A stretch of DNA of 45,596 bases from a candidate division LCP-89 bacterium (GTDB taxonomy: Bacteria > Electryoneota > B3-LCP). The notes beneath the pieces were generated by a model that worked only from the letters and a program-made list of their open reading frames with translations, was not told the DNA's origin and made no database searches. Shown piece by piece: positions 25,723-33,279 of the stretch (position 1 is its first letter; every line of letters begins with the position of its first letter). The DNA is taken from positions 1 through 45,596 of the forward strand of contig JALGVT010000022.1 of the NCBI GenBank assembly GCA_025774555.1, written 5' to 3'. Made by a program: the position numbers and the translations under genes.

Positions 25723-27360
25723 TTAGTTTGATGCCTTTTTCTTTTTCGATTTTACAGCGACTTTCCCGTTTGTCTTATCGAGAATTTCAATCGCTTCCTT
25801 TTTGTCAACGTCCATCATGTAAGGTATGCCGCTTACCTCCGCTGATTCTTTGGTCAGACAGGCTAAATCATCACGGGTGATATATTCCAGTGCGAACTTT
25901 CGGCTGCCAGCCATCAGTTGCTGCAGTCCCTGCGCCAACCGCTCGTAGTAGGTGTAGAGACCAATAGCTCCTGTTGGAATCTTTTCAAATTCATCATTAC
26001 CCAGCTCTTTGCGCAGATCTGCTGCGGTGACGAATACTTCATCTTTCGAGTTACCGAAGCGTTCGATATATACCGGAAGCTGATGATCTTCAATAGTGCG
26101 TCCGATGGTTTTTCCTACCATAGCCGCAGCGATCGGCGACCTCGCCATACCGATCAGCTTTACAAAAGGCGCACCTAATGCCAAGCCCTTGAACATCTGA
26201 TCTTCAAAGGTGAACCCGCCTGCTAACGCTAACGCAGGAACATGTTCGCCGCGGTCAGCCAAATGCTTGACGTACTGGTATAGCATAGAGTGAAGTTCGA
26301 CCGGCGGAACGCCCCACTCGTTCATCATACGCCAGGGGCTCATGCCCGTGCCGCCGCCTGCGCCATCCACTGTCAACAGATCTATTCCATACTTCGAGGC
26401 AAAGGAAACCGCGCGCGCTAAATCAACCGGTCTATACGCGCCGGTTTTAAGGAATATATACTTTGCTCCGGCAGCCCTGAGTTCTTCAACGCGCGTGGCG
26501 AAGGATTCTTCAGTTACCATGCCGACGCGTGAATGACGCTCGAAATCTTTAAAGGCGCCGCGCTCGAAAGCCTCAATCACATGAGGATCGGTGGGATCGG
26601 GAAGAACCACGTATCCTCGTTCGTAGAGCATTTGGGCTTTCTTCAGATCGGTTATCTTGACTTCGCCGCCGATGTTTTTGGCGCCCTGACCCCACTTGAG
26701 TTCGACACATTCAACGCCCAACTTCTCAATGGCGTATTCCTGAACGCCCAGCCTGGTATCTTCGATGTTTGCCTGAACGATGGTGGCTCCCCAGCCATCG
26801 CGCTGGTGATCTTTGAACAGGTTCACACGACGCTTCAGATCGACGGTGTCTATGATTCTGTTATTTTTTATAATCGCCTGCGGATCCATACCAACGACGT
26901 TCTCGCCAATGGTCAGTCCGGTTCCAGCAAGCGCCGTTCCGATAGCCAGACCTTCCCAGTTATTCTTGGCAATGTTGGTGGAACCAATACCGGGAATCAT
27001 GATGGGAAGTTTGAACTTCAACCCGTTGTCATGCCCGAAGCGAACTTCCAGGTTGACAGCGGGGAAGACGGCTTTATCACTGTCCTCTTCGATACCGTGA
27101 GTTCCCACACAGGTGCCCATGATATTGAAGTGCGAGTAGTCCACCGGATACGTTTTTTCTGCCGCCGTCGTTATGACCCCAAATGGCTGCGGATATATCA
27201 CTTCGTGCCCGCGGTACGCGGACTTGCCGATCTCGCACATGCCGATGCACCCATCGACGCAGGTTACACACATCCCCGAGTTTGGGGTGACAGATCCTTC
27301 AGTTCTGTTTTTAGTTAAAGTAGCTGCTGAGGCGTTTATTTTTGAAAACGTAGCTCCCAT
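25723..27360 (-). CDS. Stand-alone FMN-binding glutamate synthase domain protein
   Basis: A 545-residue protein matching the FMN/Fe-S synthase domain of glutamate synthase. Markers are LKWGQGAKNIGGEV, TVDGAGGGTGMSP and ALAGGFTFEDQMFKGLALGA. There is no class II glutaminase domain and no C-terminal GXGXG helix domain, so it cannot take ammonia from glutamine by itself. The N-terminus carries a Cys cluster, C31-x2-C34-x3-C38-x3-C42, that could hold a 4Fe-4S centre. The C-terminus is Lys-rich. It is the last intact gene of the sigma-54 operon, 36 bases after the ferredoxin-like subunit. A link to reducing power from that complex is inferred. Confidence 0.8.
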   Translation of the reverse strand: MGATFSKINASAATLTKNRTEGSVTPNSGMCVTCVDGCIGMCEIGKSAYRGHEVIYPQPFGVITTAAEKTYPVDYSHFNIMGTCVGTHGIEEDSDKAVFPAVNLEVRFGHDNGLKFKLPIMIPGIGSTNIAKNNWEGLAIGTALAGTGLTIGENVVGMDPQAIIKNNRIIDTVDLKRRVNLFKDHQRDGWGATIVQANIEDTRLGVQEYAIEKLGVECVELKWGQGAKNIGGEVKITDLKKAQMLYERGYVVLPDPTDPHVIEAFERGAFKDFERHSRVGMVTEESFATRVEELRAAGAKYIFLKTGAYRPVDLARAVSFASKYGIDLLTVDGAGGGTGMSPWRMMNEWGVPPVELHSMLYQYVKHLADRGEHVPALALAGGFTFEDQMFKGLALGAPFVKLIGMARSPIAAAMVGKTIGRTIEDHQLPVYIERFGNSKDEVFVTAADLRKELGNDEFEKIPTGAIGLYTYYERLAQGLQQLMAGSRKFALEYITRDDLACLTKESAEVSGIPYMMDVDKKEAIEILDKTNGKVAVKSKKKKASN

Positions 27361-27396
27361 TGCAATCTCCTTATTCCCTCTTTATTTAATTCTAAA

Positions 27397-28071
27397 TTAT
27401 TTCTGTATTTCGCAGACTACACAGGGATCCATGTAGCACATCATGTCGTCAAATGGTTCTTTTTCCACACAGGGTGGACTTAGATTAGAGCAGGCACCGC
27501 AGATCGCCTTCTCCGGTTCGTTATAGGTACACCTAAGTTCGCAAACCGGGCAGACGTACATGCAGCCGCCGCAGAGCCGGCAGACATCTGATTTGACGTC
27601 AAATGGTGTTCCTACGCTCCTGGTCTCGCCGCGTCCGCGGAAACCGATGGCTTTCGCCATCATCTGTTCTTCGCACATGCGGACGCAGAGCCCGCACAGG
27701 ATGCAGTCTTCGTACTCCTGTTTGAAACGCTGTTGACGTACTTCGTATTTTGCAGCTATATCCTGTATCGTTTTCGATTGGGGACACGAGGCTAAGAGCA
27801 GCTCAATAATCATCTTGCGAGCTTTCAGCACTCGATTGGAAGCGGTGCGTACTTCTAAACCTTCCTGCGCTGGATAGGTGCATGAAGTTACAAGTTTTGC
27901 CTTTTCGTCTTGCCCAATTTGTACAATACACAACCGGCATGCGCCGTAAGGCGTAAGCCCTTCCATGTGGCATAATGTCGGAATGGGAAAACCTAAAGAT
28001 TGGGCTGCTTCCAATAAAGTGGTGCCCTCTTCAACTGAGACCGCCAAGCCGTTGATGGTCAGATTTATCAT
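27397..28071 (-). CDS. HoxU/StnA-like Fe-S electron-transfer subunit
   Basis: A 224-residue ferredoxin-like subunit. The N-terminal 2Fe-2S domain uses C34, C45, C48 and C64. The His-Cys motif typical of NuoG is reduced to C96 (LLLASCPQS). Two 4Fe-4S sites follow: C123, C126, C129, C133 and C164, C167, C170, C174. The last 48 residues hold eight more cysteines (177, 181, 191, 194, 201, 212, 217, 220). No H-cluster domain is present, so this is not a hydrogenase. The start overlaps the stop of the NuoF-GltD fusion in an ATGA. The trio resembles StnABC of Sporomusa. Confidence 0.82.
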   Translation of the reverse strand: MINLTINGLAVSVEEGTTLLEAAQSLGFPIPTLCHMEGLTPYGACRLCIVQIGQDEKAKLVTSCTYPAQEGLEVRTASNRVLKARKMIIELLLASCPQSKTIQDIAAKYEVRQQRFKQEYEDCILCGLCVRMCEEQMMAKAIGFRGRGETRSVGTPFDVKSDVCRLCGGCMYVCPVCELRCTYNEPEKAICGACSNLSPPCVEKEPFDDMMCYMDPCVVCEIQK

Positions 28072-31000
28072 ATCGACGTTTCCTTATCTGTCACTAATTC
28101 GACCTCTTCACTTTTTGGCTGTGTAAATTCAAGATCACAGCGGAGACAGCGTCTTGCCTCATTGACCGCCTCTTTTTCCACCAGCGTTTTTTCCACTTCA
28201 ACGAAGGAGCCAAGACGTTGTTCGACCTCTAATTTAGCCGCTTCAGCTCTGCATACACCTTCGGATTCTTCCTCAGTAAGTGTGCATGGCGGTATATAGA
28301 CACTGGGAGTTCTTCTTTGTTCCGGTTGATGCAGCTCTTCACCACGCAGGTAGCGGTCAATCATAACGGATGCGCGTTTTCCTGCAGCGATTGCATCTAT
28401 AACCGTGTTTGGACCAGTTATAACATCACCACCTGCGAAAACGCCCTCGCGGCTGCAGCACAGTGTGTCTTTTTCCGCGTCCAGTGTGCCGTCCCGGCTT
28501 AGTTTAATTTCGGGTTCGCCTTCAGGGTTGATTGAATTGGTGTCAGGCTGTTCGCTGATGGCTATAATTAAAGTGTCCAGTTCTATACTATATTCGCTGC
28601 CTGGTATTAGTACCGGGCTGCGGCGACCGCTGTTGTCAACTTCGCCGAGGCTGTTGCGGACGCATTGTAATCCCTTGATGTTTCCATTCTCTCTGATGAT
28701 TTTTGTGGGAGTCACCAGAGTCTCGACCAGGATACCTTCTTCGATGGCTGCTTCGATCTCCTCGGAGAATGCAGGCATTTCTTCACGCGTTCTGCGATAA
28801 AGCAGCACGACGCTTTTGACGTCCTTCTGCCGCAGGGCTGTTCTGGCTGCATCGAATGCTGAGTTACCGCCGCCGATTACACCCACACGCCCCTTAGCCC
28901 ATTCTTCACCGTCCTGGCTATAGGCTTTCAGGAATTCAATTGAAGGATAGACGCCCTTGCTGCTTTCGCCATCGAGGTGAAGACGTTTACCTTTCTGCGC
29001 TCCGATACCGATGAAAACGGCTTTATATCCATCTGCAAACAAGCTTTCGATAGTGATATCCTTGCCCAACTCGGTGTCGCATTTCAAGGTGACGTTTTCA
29101 TCGAAGATCGCTTCGATTTCTTTTTTCAGGATATTTTGGGGCAGTCGATATTCAGGAATACAACTGTTTAACATGCCGCCCGGCTGATGGTCTGCCTCAA
29201 AGACAGTTGCCTGGTATCCAATCAGCGACAGGTTATGCGCAGCGGTTAATCCCGCAGGTCCTGAACCAATGATTGCCACCCGATCTGATTTTTTCTCTCC
29301 GCTTCGCTTTGGTTTGTAAACGGACGGATCGACATTATCGGTCACAAAACGCTTCAAAGCGCGAATGGCAACCGGATCAGTTCCAGTTTGCCCTAATTTG
29401 CATCGCTCTTCGCATTTATGATCGCAGACGCGCGCACAGATGGACGGGAAAGGATTATATTCCCTGATGGCAAGATATGCCTTTTCATAGTCACCGTTTG
29501 CGATATGAGCCACATAACGCCAGGCTTCGGTGCCAACCGGACAGGCGGCTTGACAGGGAGCGCCGACCAATTCGCGGCAGACGCCTGCCGGACAGCGCTT
29601 GTTGGTAATATGCTCGATATACTCTTCGCGGAAGTATTTTATTGTGGAAAGGACTGGATTAGAGGCTGTCTGCCCCAGACCACACATGGTAGTATCTCTG
29701 ACTACCTCAGCTAATTCTACGAGCAGATCGATGTGTTCTAAGGTGGCGATTCCTTTGGTAATGTCGTCAAGAAGCTCATACATACGTTGAGTTCCCTTGC
29801 GGCAGGTATAACACTTGCCGCATGACTCTTCCTTCAGGAATTTCATGTAATATCTGGCGATGTCCACCATACAGGTATTTTCATCCATGACGATCATACC
29901 GCCCGATCCCATAATCGACCCCACCTTGCGCAGACTGTCATAGTCGATGGGAATGTCGAACATGTGAGCGGGGATGCAGCCGCCAGAAGGACCGCCAGTC
30001 TGTACCGCCTTGATCCTGCTTTTACTTGCAGAACCACCGCCTATGTCATAGATAACTTCCTTTAATTTTGTTCCAAGAGGAACTTCAACGAGTCCGGTAT
30101 TCCTGATTTTGCCAACTAAAGAGAATATCTTCGTGCCGGTATTTCCAGGTACTCCAACCTTAATATAGTTTTCAGCCCCTTTACCTATGATTACCGGTAT
30201 GTTGGCTAATGTCTCGACGTTGTTAATGCAGGTCGGATGCCCCCAAATGCCTTTTTCTATAGGGAAGGGCGGACGCTGCCGGGGTTCACCCATTTTCCCT
30301 TCTATGGATTTCATCAAGGCAGTCTCTTCGCCGCATACAAAGGCGCCGGCTCCGCGCACCAGTTTGAGATCGAAGGAAAAATCGGTGCCGAGGATATTTT
30401 CCCCGACAAATCCCAGATCATAAGCCTGGCGCAGGGCAATAATCAGGTGCTTGATAGCCAGTGGGTATTCATTACGAACGTAAATCACGCCGTTTGTGGC
30501 TCCGGTGCCGAAAGCGCAGATAATCATCCCTTCAATGATACTGTGGGGATTGCCTTCAAGGACACTGCGATCCATGTAGGCTCCCGGGTCGCCTTCATCG
30601 GCGTTGCATACAATATATTTTGCCGTTCCGTTTTTCTGATTTTTCAAGAGTTCCCATTTAATCCCTGTTGGAAATCCGGCTCCGCCTCGTCCGCGTATTC
30701 CTGAAGCAATGACATCCTGAATCACACGGTTAGGATCGCCTTTTTCAAGGACGTTTGCCAGAGCCGCATAACCGCCGTTTTCGAGATAATTATAAACGCG
30801 AATGGGATCAACTTTCTGATTGTAACTCAGGATCGTTCTTAATTGCTTGCTGAAGAAAGGTATATCTTCCATTTTTTCAATGGACTTGCCTGTGGACGGA
30901 TCCTTATATAACAGATATCCGATAACCTCTTTGTTTGCTACAGCATTAATTATTTTCTCAGTGGAATCCGTGTTCACCTTGGGGTAAAAAGCTCCGTAGG

Positions 31001-31244
31001 GTTCAATCAGGATTGATGGCTCTGCTTCGCAGAAGCCATAACAACCAGTAATTCGTAACTTAATTTTCGCCGTCATCCCTCTGGCTATGATCTCACGCTT
31101 CGCGACGCGAATAACGTCATTCGCTCCACTGGCTTGACCGCATGTGCCTGCAGTGATAACCAAGGTAGGATTCATCTTATCCAGGTTGGCAATCAGGCGT
31201 TCCTGGAGCAACTTGAAGTTATCTAACGATTTTAGCTTTTTCAT
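28068..31244 (-). CDS. NuoF-GltD fusion, StnB-like transhydrogenase subunit
   Basis: A 1058-residue flavoprotein in three parts. (1) Residues 1-120 are a thioredoxin-like 2Fe-2S domain with C35, C68 and C72. (2) Residues 130-545 match NuoF/HydB: the FMN and NADH site GRGGAGFPTGIKW (185-197), CGEETALM, and a 4Fe-4S site C475, C478, C481 and C521. (3) Residues 550-1058 match GltD/NfnB: two 4Fe-4S sites (C551, C556, C564, C568 and C603, C607, C611, C615), FAD motif IIGSGPAGLTAA (about 658) and NADPH motif IGGGNSAFDAA (about 790). A protein with separate NADH and NADPH sites is the hallmark of Sporomusa-type Nfn (Stn) bifurcating transhydrogenases. Electron bifurcation here is inferred. Confidence 0.85.
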   Translation of the reverse strand: MKKLKSLDNFKLLQERLIANLDKMNPTLVITAGTCGQASGANDVIRVAKREIIARGMTAKIKLRITGCYGFCEAEPSILIEPYGAFYPKVNTDSTEKIINAVANKEVIGYLLYKDPSTGKSIEKMEDIPFFSKQLRTILSYNQKVDPIRVYNYLENGGYAALANVLEKGDPNRVIQDVIASGIRGRGGAGFPTGIKWELLKNQKNGTAKYIVCNADEGDPGAYMDRSVLEGNPHSIIEGMIICAFGTGATNGVIYVRNEYPLAIKHLIIALRQAYDLGFVGENILGTDFSFDLKLVRGAGAFVCGEETALMKSIEGKMGEPRQRPPFPIEKGIWGHPTCINNVETLANIPVIIGKGAENYIKVGVPGNTGTKIFSLVGKIRNTGLVEVPLGTKLKEVIYDIGGGSASKSRIKAVQTGGPSGGCIPAHMFDIPIDYDSLRKVGSIMGSGGMIVMDENTCMVDIARYYMKFLKEESCGKCYTCRKGTQRMYELLDDITKGIATLEHIDLLVELAEVVRDTTMCGLGQTASNPVLSTIKYFREEYIEHITNKRCPAGVCRELVGAPCQAACPVGTEAWRYVAHIANGDYEKAYLAIREYNPFPSICARVCDHKCEERCKLGQTGTDPVAIRALKRFVTDNVDPSVYKPKRSGEKKSDRVAIIGSGPAGLTAAHNLSLIGYQATVFEADHQPGGMLNSCIPEYRLPQNILKKEIEAIFDENVTLKCDTELGKDITIESLFADGYKAVFIGIGAQKGKRLHLDGESSKGVYPSIEFLKAYSQDGEEWAKGRVGVIGGGNSAFDAARTALRQKDVKSVVLLYRRTREEMPAFSEEIEAAIEEGILVETLVTPTKIIRENGNIKGLQCVRNSLGEVDNSGRRSPVLIPGSEYSIELDTLIIAISEQPDTNSINPEGEPEIKLSRDGTLDAEKDTLCCSREGVFAGGDVITGPNTVIDAIAAGKRASVMIDRYLRGEELHQPEQRRTPSVYIPPCTLTEEESEGVCRAEAAKLEVEQRLGSFVEVEKTLVEKEAVNEARRCLRCDLEFTQPKSEEVELVTDKETSI

Positions 31245-31299
31245 CTGTTTATTTTATTCCTCGTCTTCTTGTAAGTATCGCGAGAAAGGCAAACTCAGG

Positions 31300-32148
31300 T
31301 TATAAATTTATTCCACTTAAGTCCAGCATGTGATTCTTGCAGCCTTTCCGGGAGCAGATTTGAACCATTCCGCCGCCGCGCACAATCATAGGAACCATTG
31401 GCGCCTGGCAAATAGAGCAATCAGTACCGCTGCTTAAATCAGCATGACAGTGCGGACAGAACAGATTTAATACTGTATTAGGTGGAAGAACATGCTCGGA
31501 TGCAACATTGTAACTGCCATAGAGGCAGGACATACTCAAACGTCCATGCTTGCGATCGAAGGAAGCCGTTACTGTAATGGAAGGATAACCATCGACCAGA
31601 TTCATACTGTCCATCAAGCTGTGATTACAATGCTGACAACTGACCTCAATTGGAAAAACGCGCTTATCGGTTTTAACTTCGATTTTGTCAATCCCCTCAC
31701 GCGTTCTTGCAATGATTTCTGCCACCGCAGTTCTTTTTACATTTGGGAAGTAGTGACCGTCAACCACGACAATGGGACCTAAAGCACAGGCGCCTAAGCA
31801 GTTCACGGTTTCCAAAGTGAACTCTTGATCTTCTGTTGTTTCACCAGCTCTTACATTGAGCAATTTTTCAAATTCCTCTGCGATACTGGGAGCTCCGCGC
31901 ACATGACAGGCGGTGCCAAGACAGACAGAGATCAAATGCTTCCCACGAGGTTTCAGACTGAAGGATTTATAGAAGGTCGCGACACCATAGATGTCAACGA
32001 GCGACGTCCCTGTCTCATCCGCCACTATTTTTAGCGCTTCAGACGGCAGGTAACCAAACTGGCTCTGGATGTCCTCGAGTATCGAAATCAAGCCGTCCCG
32101 GACATCACGGTGTTTCTGGAGTATATTACTAACTACCTCAGGATTCAT
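31300..32148 (-). CDS. NuoE/StnC-like subunit with cysteine-rich C-terminal extension
   Basis: A 282-residue protein. Residues 1-155 are a NuoE-type thioredoxin-like 2Fe-2S domain with C76, C81, C117 and C121 (SVCLGTACH and NCLGACALGP). Beyond this is a 125-residue tail with nine cysteines (C171/C174, C208, C231/C234, C244/C247, C265, C270), in zinc-ribbon-like pairs, absent from standard NuoE. It stands 55 bases before the NuoF-GltD fusion and acts as its partner. The tail may bind metal or another protein. Confidence 0.85.
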   Translation of the reverse strand: MNPEVVSNILQKHRDVRDGLISILEDIQSQFGYLPSEALKIVADETGTSLVDIYGVATFYKSFSLKPRGKHLISVCLGTACHVRGAPSIAEEFEKLLNVRAGETTEDQEFTLETVNCLGACALGPIVVVDGHYFPNVKRTAVAEIIARTREGIDKIEVKTDKRVFPIEVSCQHCNHSLMDSMNLVDGYPSITVTASFDRKHGRLSMSCLYGSYNVASEHVLPPNTVLNLFCPHCHADLSSGTDCSICQAPMVPMIVRGGGMVQICSRKGCKNHMLDLSGINL

Positions 32149-32199
32149 CTTAAGATTCCATTCTGAAAGTGTTCTTAGAGCAGGGTGTTCAGTAAATTA

Positions 32200-32520
32200 C
32201 TATGCATATTCTTCGCAGAACCAGCCACCGGCTCCGTTCTCTACATAGGTGCAGTCCTCGCGGTGCTCACAATTTATGCAGAGACCGGTGTACAGACTGA
32301 CTTTCTTCGCCTTGCTAACGATAACAGGCTCGGAAGAAGGAGTGGCATTCATCTGTGTATTCGATATGCTGAATTCTTCACAGAATTGAACCGGCTGCCC
32401 GGATTTCTCTCTGAACGCGCAACTGTCTCTGTGTTCGCAATTAACGCAGAGTCCCAATAAATTCATTGCGTCTGCACTCTGTGCTGCATTTGCAATCGTG
32501 CTTGTGGGATGGCTTTCCAT
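32200..32520 (-). CDS. Small protein with two Cys/His motifs, copy 1
   Basis: A 106-residue protein of unknown function. It holds two copies of one motif: LCVNCEHRDSC...QFCEEF and LCINCEHREDC...WFCEEY, that is Cx2CxHx3Cx(11-12)FCE[ED][FY]. Each copy has four Cys and one invariant His, which would suit a zinc or Fe-S site. The linker between copies is polar. GGGAGAG lies 6 bases before the ATG, so translation is well supported. It lies 51 bases upstream of the NuoE-like gene in the same operon, and it resembles the next gene upstream. Confidence 0.75.
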   Translation of the reverse strand: MESHPTSTIANAAQSADAMNLLGLCVNCEHRDSCAFREKSGQPVQFCEEFSISNTQMNATPSSEPVIVSKAKKVSLYTGLCINCEHREDCTYVENGAGGWFCEEYA

Positions 32521-32579
32521 GATTCTCTCCCTATAGTATTTCAGGTAGATTTCGGATTTAATTGTTCTTATTAACTGGT

Positions 32580-32861
32580 CTATATGTATTCTTCACAGAA
32601 CCATACGCCGCCGGGTTGTTTGGCATTGACGCAAGTGAATCTATGATCGCAGTTCACGCATAATCCCATGAATTTGTCATCATTCGGATCCGGTTGCGGT
32701 GGAGTGCCTGCTGGTTTGATTTTCCGCTCTGCTTTTTCAGGAACGTAATCATCAAAGTCTTCACAGAACCAGATGGGACCTGTGGTTTTCCGGCGATGTT
32801 CACAATTTTCAAGATGCACACAGGTAGAACAGATGCCTTGCTCCTTAGAAGAGGATTCCAT
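32580..32861 (-). CDS. Small protein with two Cys/His motifs, copy 2
   Basis: A 93-residue protein of unknown function, first gene of the sigma-54 operon. The ATG at 32861 is chosen because AAGGA lies 7 bases upstream; an in-frame TTG at 32882 would add 7 residues without a good ribosome site. It carries GICSTCVHLENC...WFCEDF and GLCVNCDHRFTC...WFCEEY, the same Cx2CxHx3Cx(11-12)FCE motif as its neighbour. The pair probably arose by duplication. An Fe-S carrier or a redox or metal sensing role is possible but not shown. Confidence 0.75.
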   Translation of the reverse strand: MESSSKEQGICSTCVHLENCEHRRKTTGPIWFCEDFDDYVPEKAERKIKPAGTPPQPDPNDDKFMGLCVNCDHRFTCVNAKQPGGVWFCEEYI

Positions 32862-33035
32862 TATTGTGTCCTTCAACTCCAACTGATGACCTCTTTTTAG
32901 TTGGATATGTGTCTGTTCTGTTCAATGCTGGTATCCGCTGTTAAATCTGTTCTATTGACGAATCTTAATTATAGTCTTCTGTCTGCCAGGTCTGCTTACT
33001 TATCTGTGCAGTTCACAAATCCCGATAAGCTATAA

Positions 33036-33051
33036 AGCAATGGACGTGCCA
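33036..33051 (-). promoter_or_regulatory. Consensus sigma-54 promoter of the redox operon
   Basis: Read on the minus strand: TGGCACG (33051-33045), TCCA, TTGCT (33040-33036). This matches the sigma-54 consensus TGGCACG-N4-TTGCW at every fixed position. Transcription should begin near 33026 and reach the small Cys/His genes after a leader of about 165 bases. The activator gene lies next door. Sequence match is direct; activity is inferred. Confidence 0.85.
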
Positions 33052-33187
33052 ATTTGATATGAACGAAATAACTCTGTTGCGGAAGGAGATGTATTGGTGT
33101 ATATAATTGAACTAAGCATAGTAATCATAATAACAAAGAGAAATCTCTGGGGGAGAAGTAATCGTTTTGATTGTAGAGGGGTAATCG

Positions 33188-33210
33188 CACTTTAGGATGT
33201 GCTTAAAGTG
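33188..33210. promoter_or_regulatory. Candidate activator binding site (inverted repeat)
   Basis: CACTTTA (33188-33194) and TAAAGTG (33204-33210) form a perfect 7-9-7 inverted repeat about 140-160 bases upstream of the sigma-54 promoter, the usual distance for an enhancer-binding protein. Confidence 0.45.
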
Positions 33211-33225
33211 GAGATATATGTACCA

Positions 33226-33244
33226 CTGGGGAGAAATGCCCCAG
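33226..33244 (-). terminator. Hairpin after the sigma-54 activator gene
   Basis: CTGGGG (33226-33231) pairs with CCCCAG (33239-33244) around 7 bases, about 36 bases past the activator stop on the minus strand. No T-run follows, so it could be a weak terminator or a second regulator site. Confidence 0.3.
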
Positions 33245-33279
33245 AGATATTCTGGTGGAAGTTATCTGATCAGACAATC

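Noticed and set aside
26533-27318. A 261-codon plus-strand open frame
   Set aside because: It lies wholly antisense to the well-supported glutamate synthase domain gene and has no recognisable domain.
30237-30704. A 155-codon plus-strand open frame
   Set aside because: It is antisense to the NuoF part of the fusion gene, whose motifs run through the region without a break.
27397-32148. Electron-bifurcating FeFe hydrogenase operon
   Set aside because: The subunits look like HydB, HydC and HoxU, but no H-cluster cysteine motifs are present and the NuoF part is fused to GltD, which points to a transhydrogenase.
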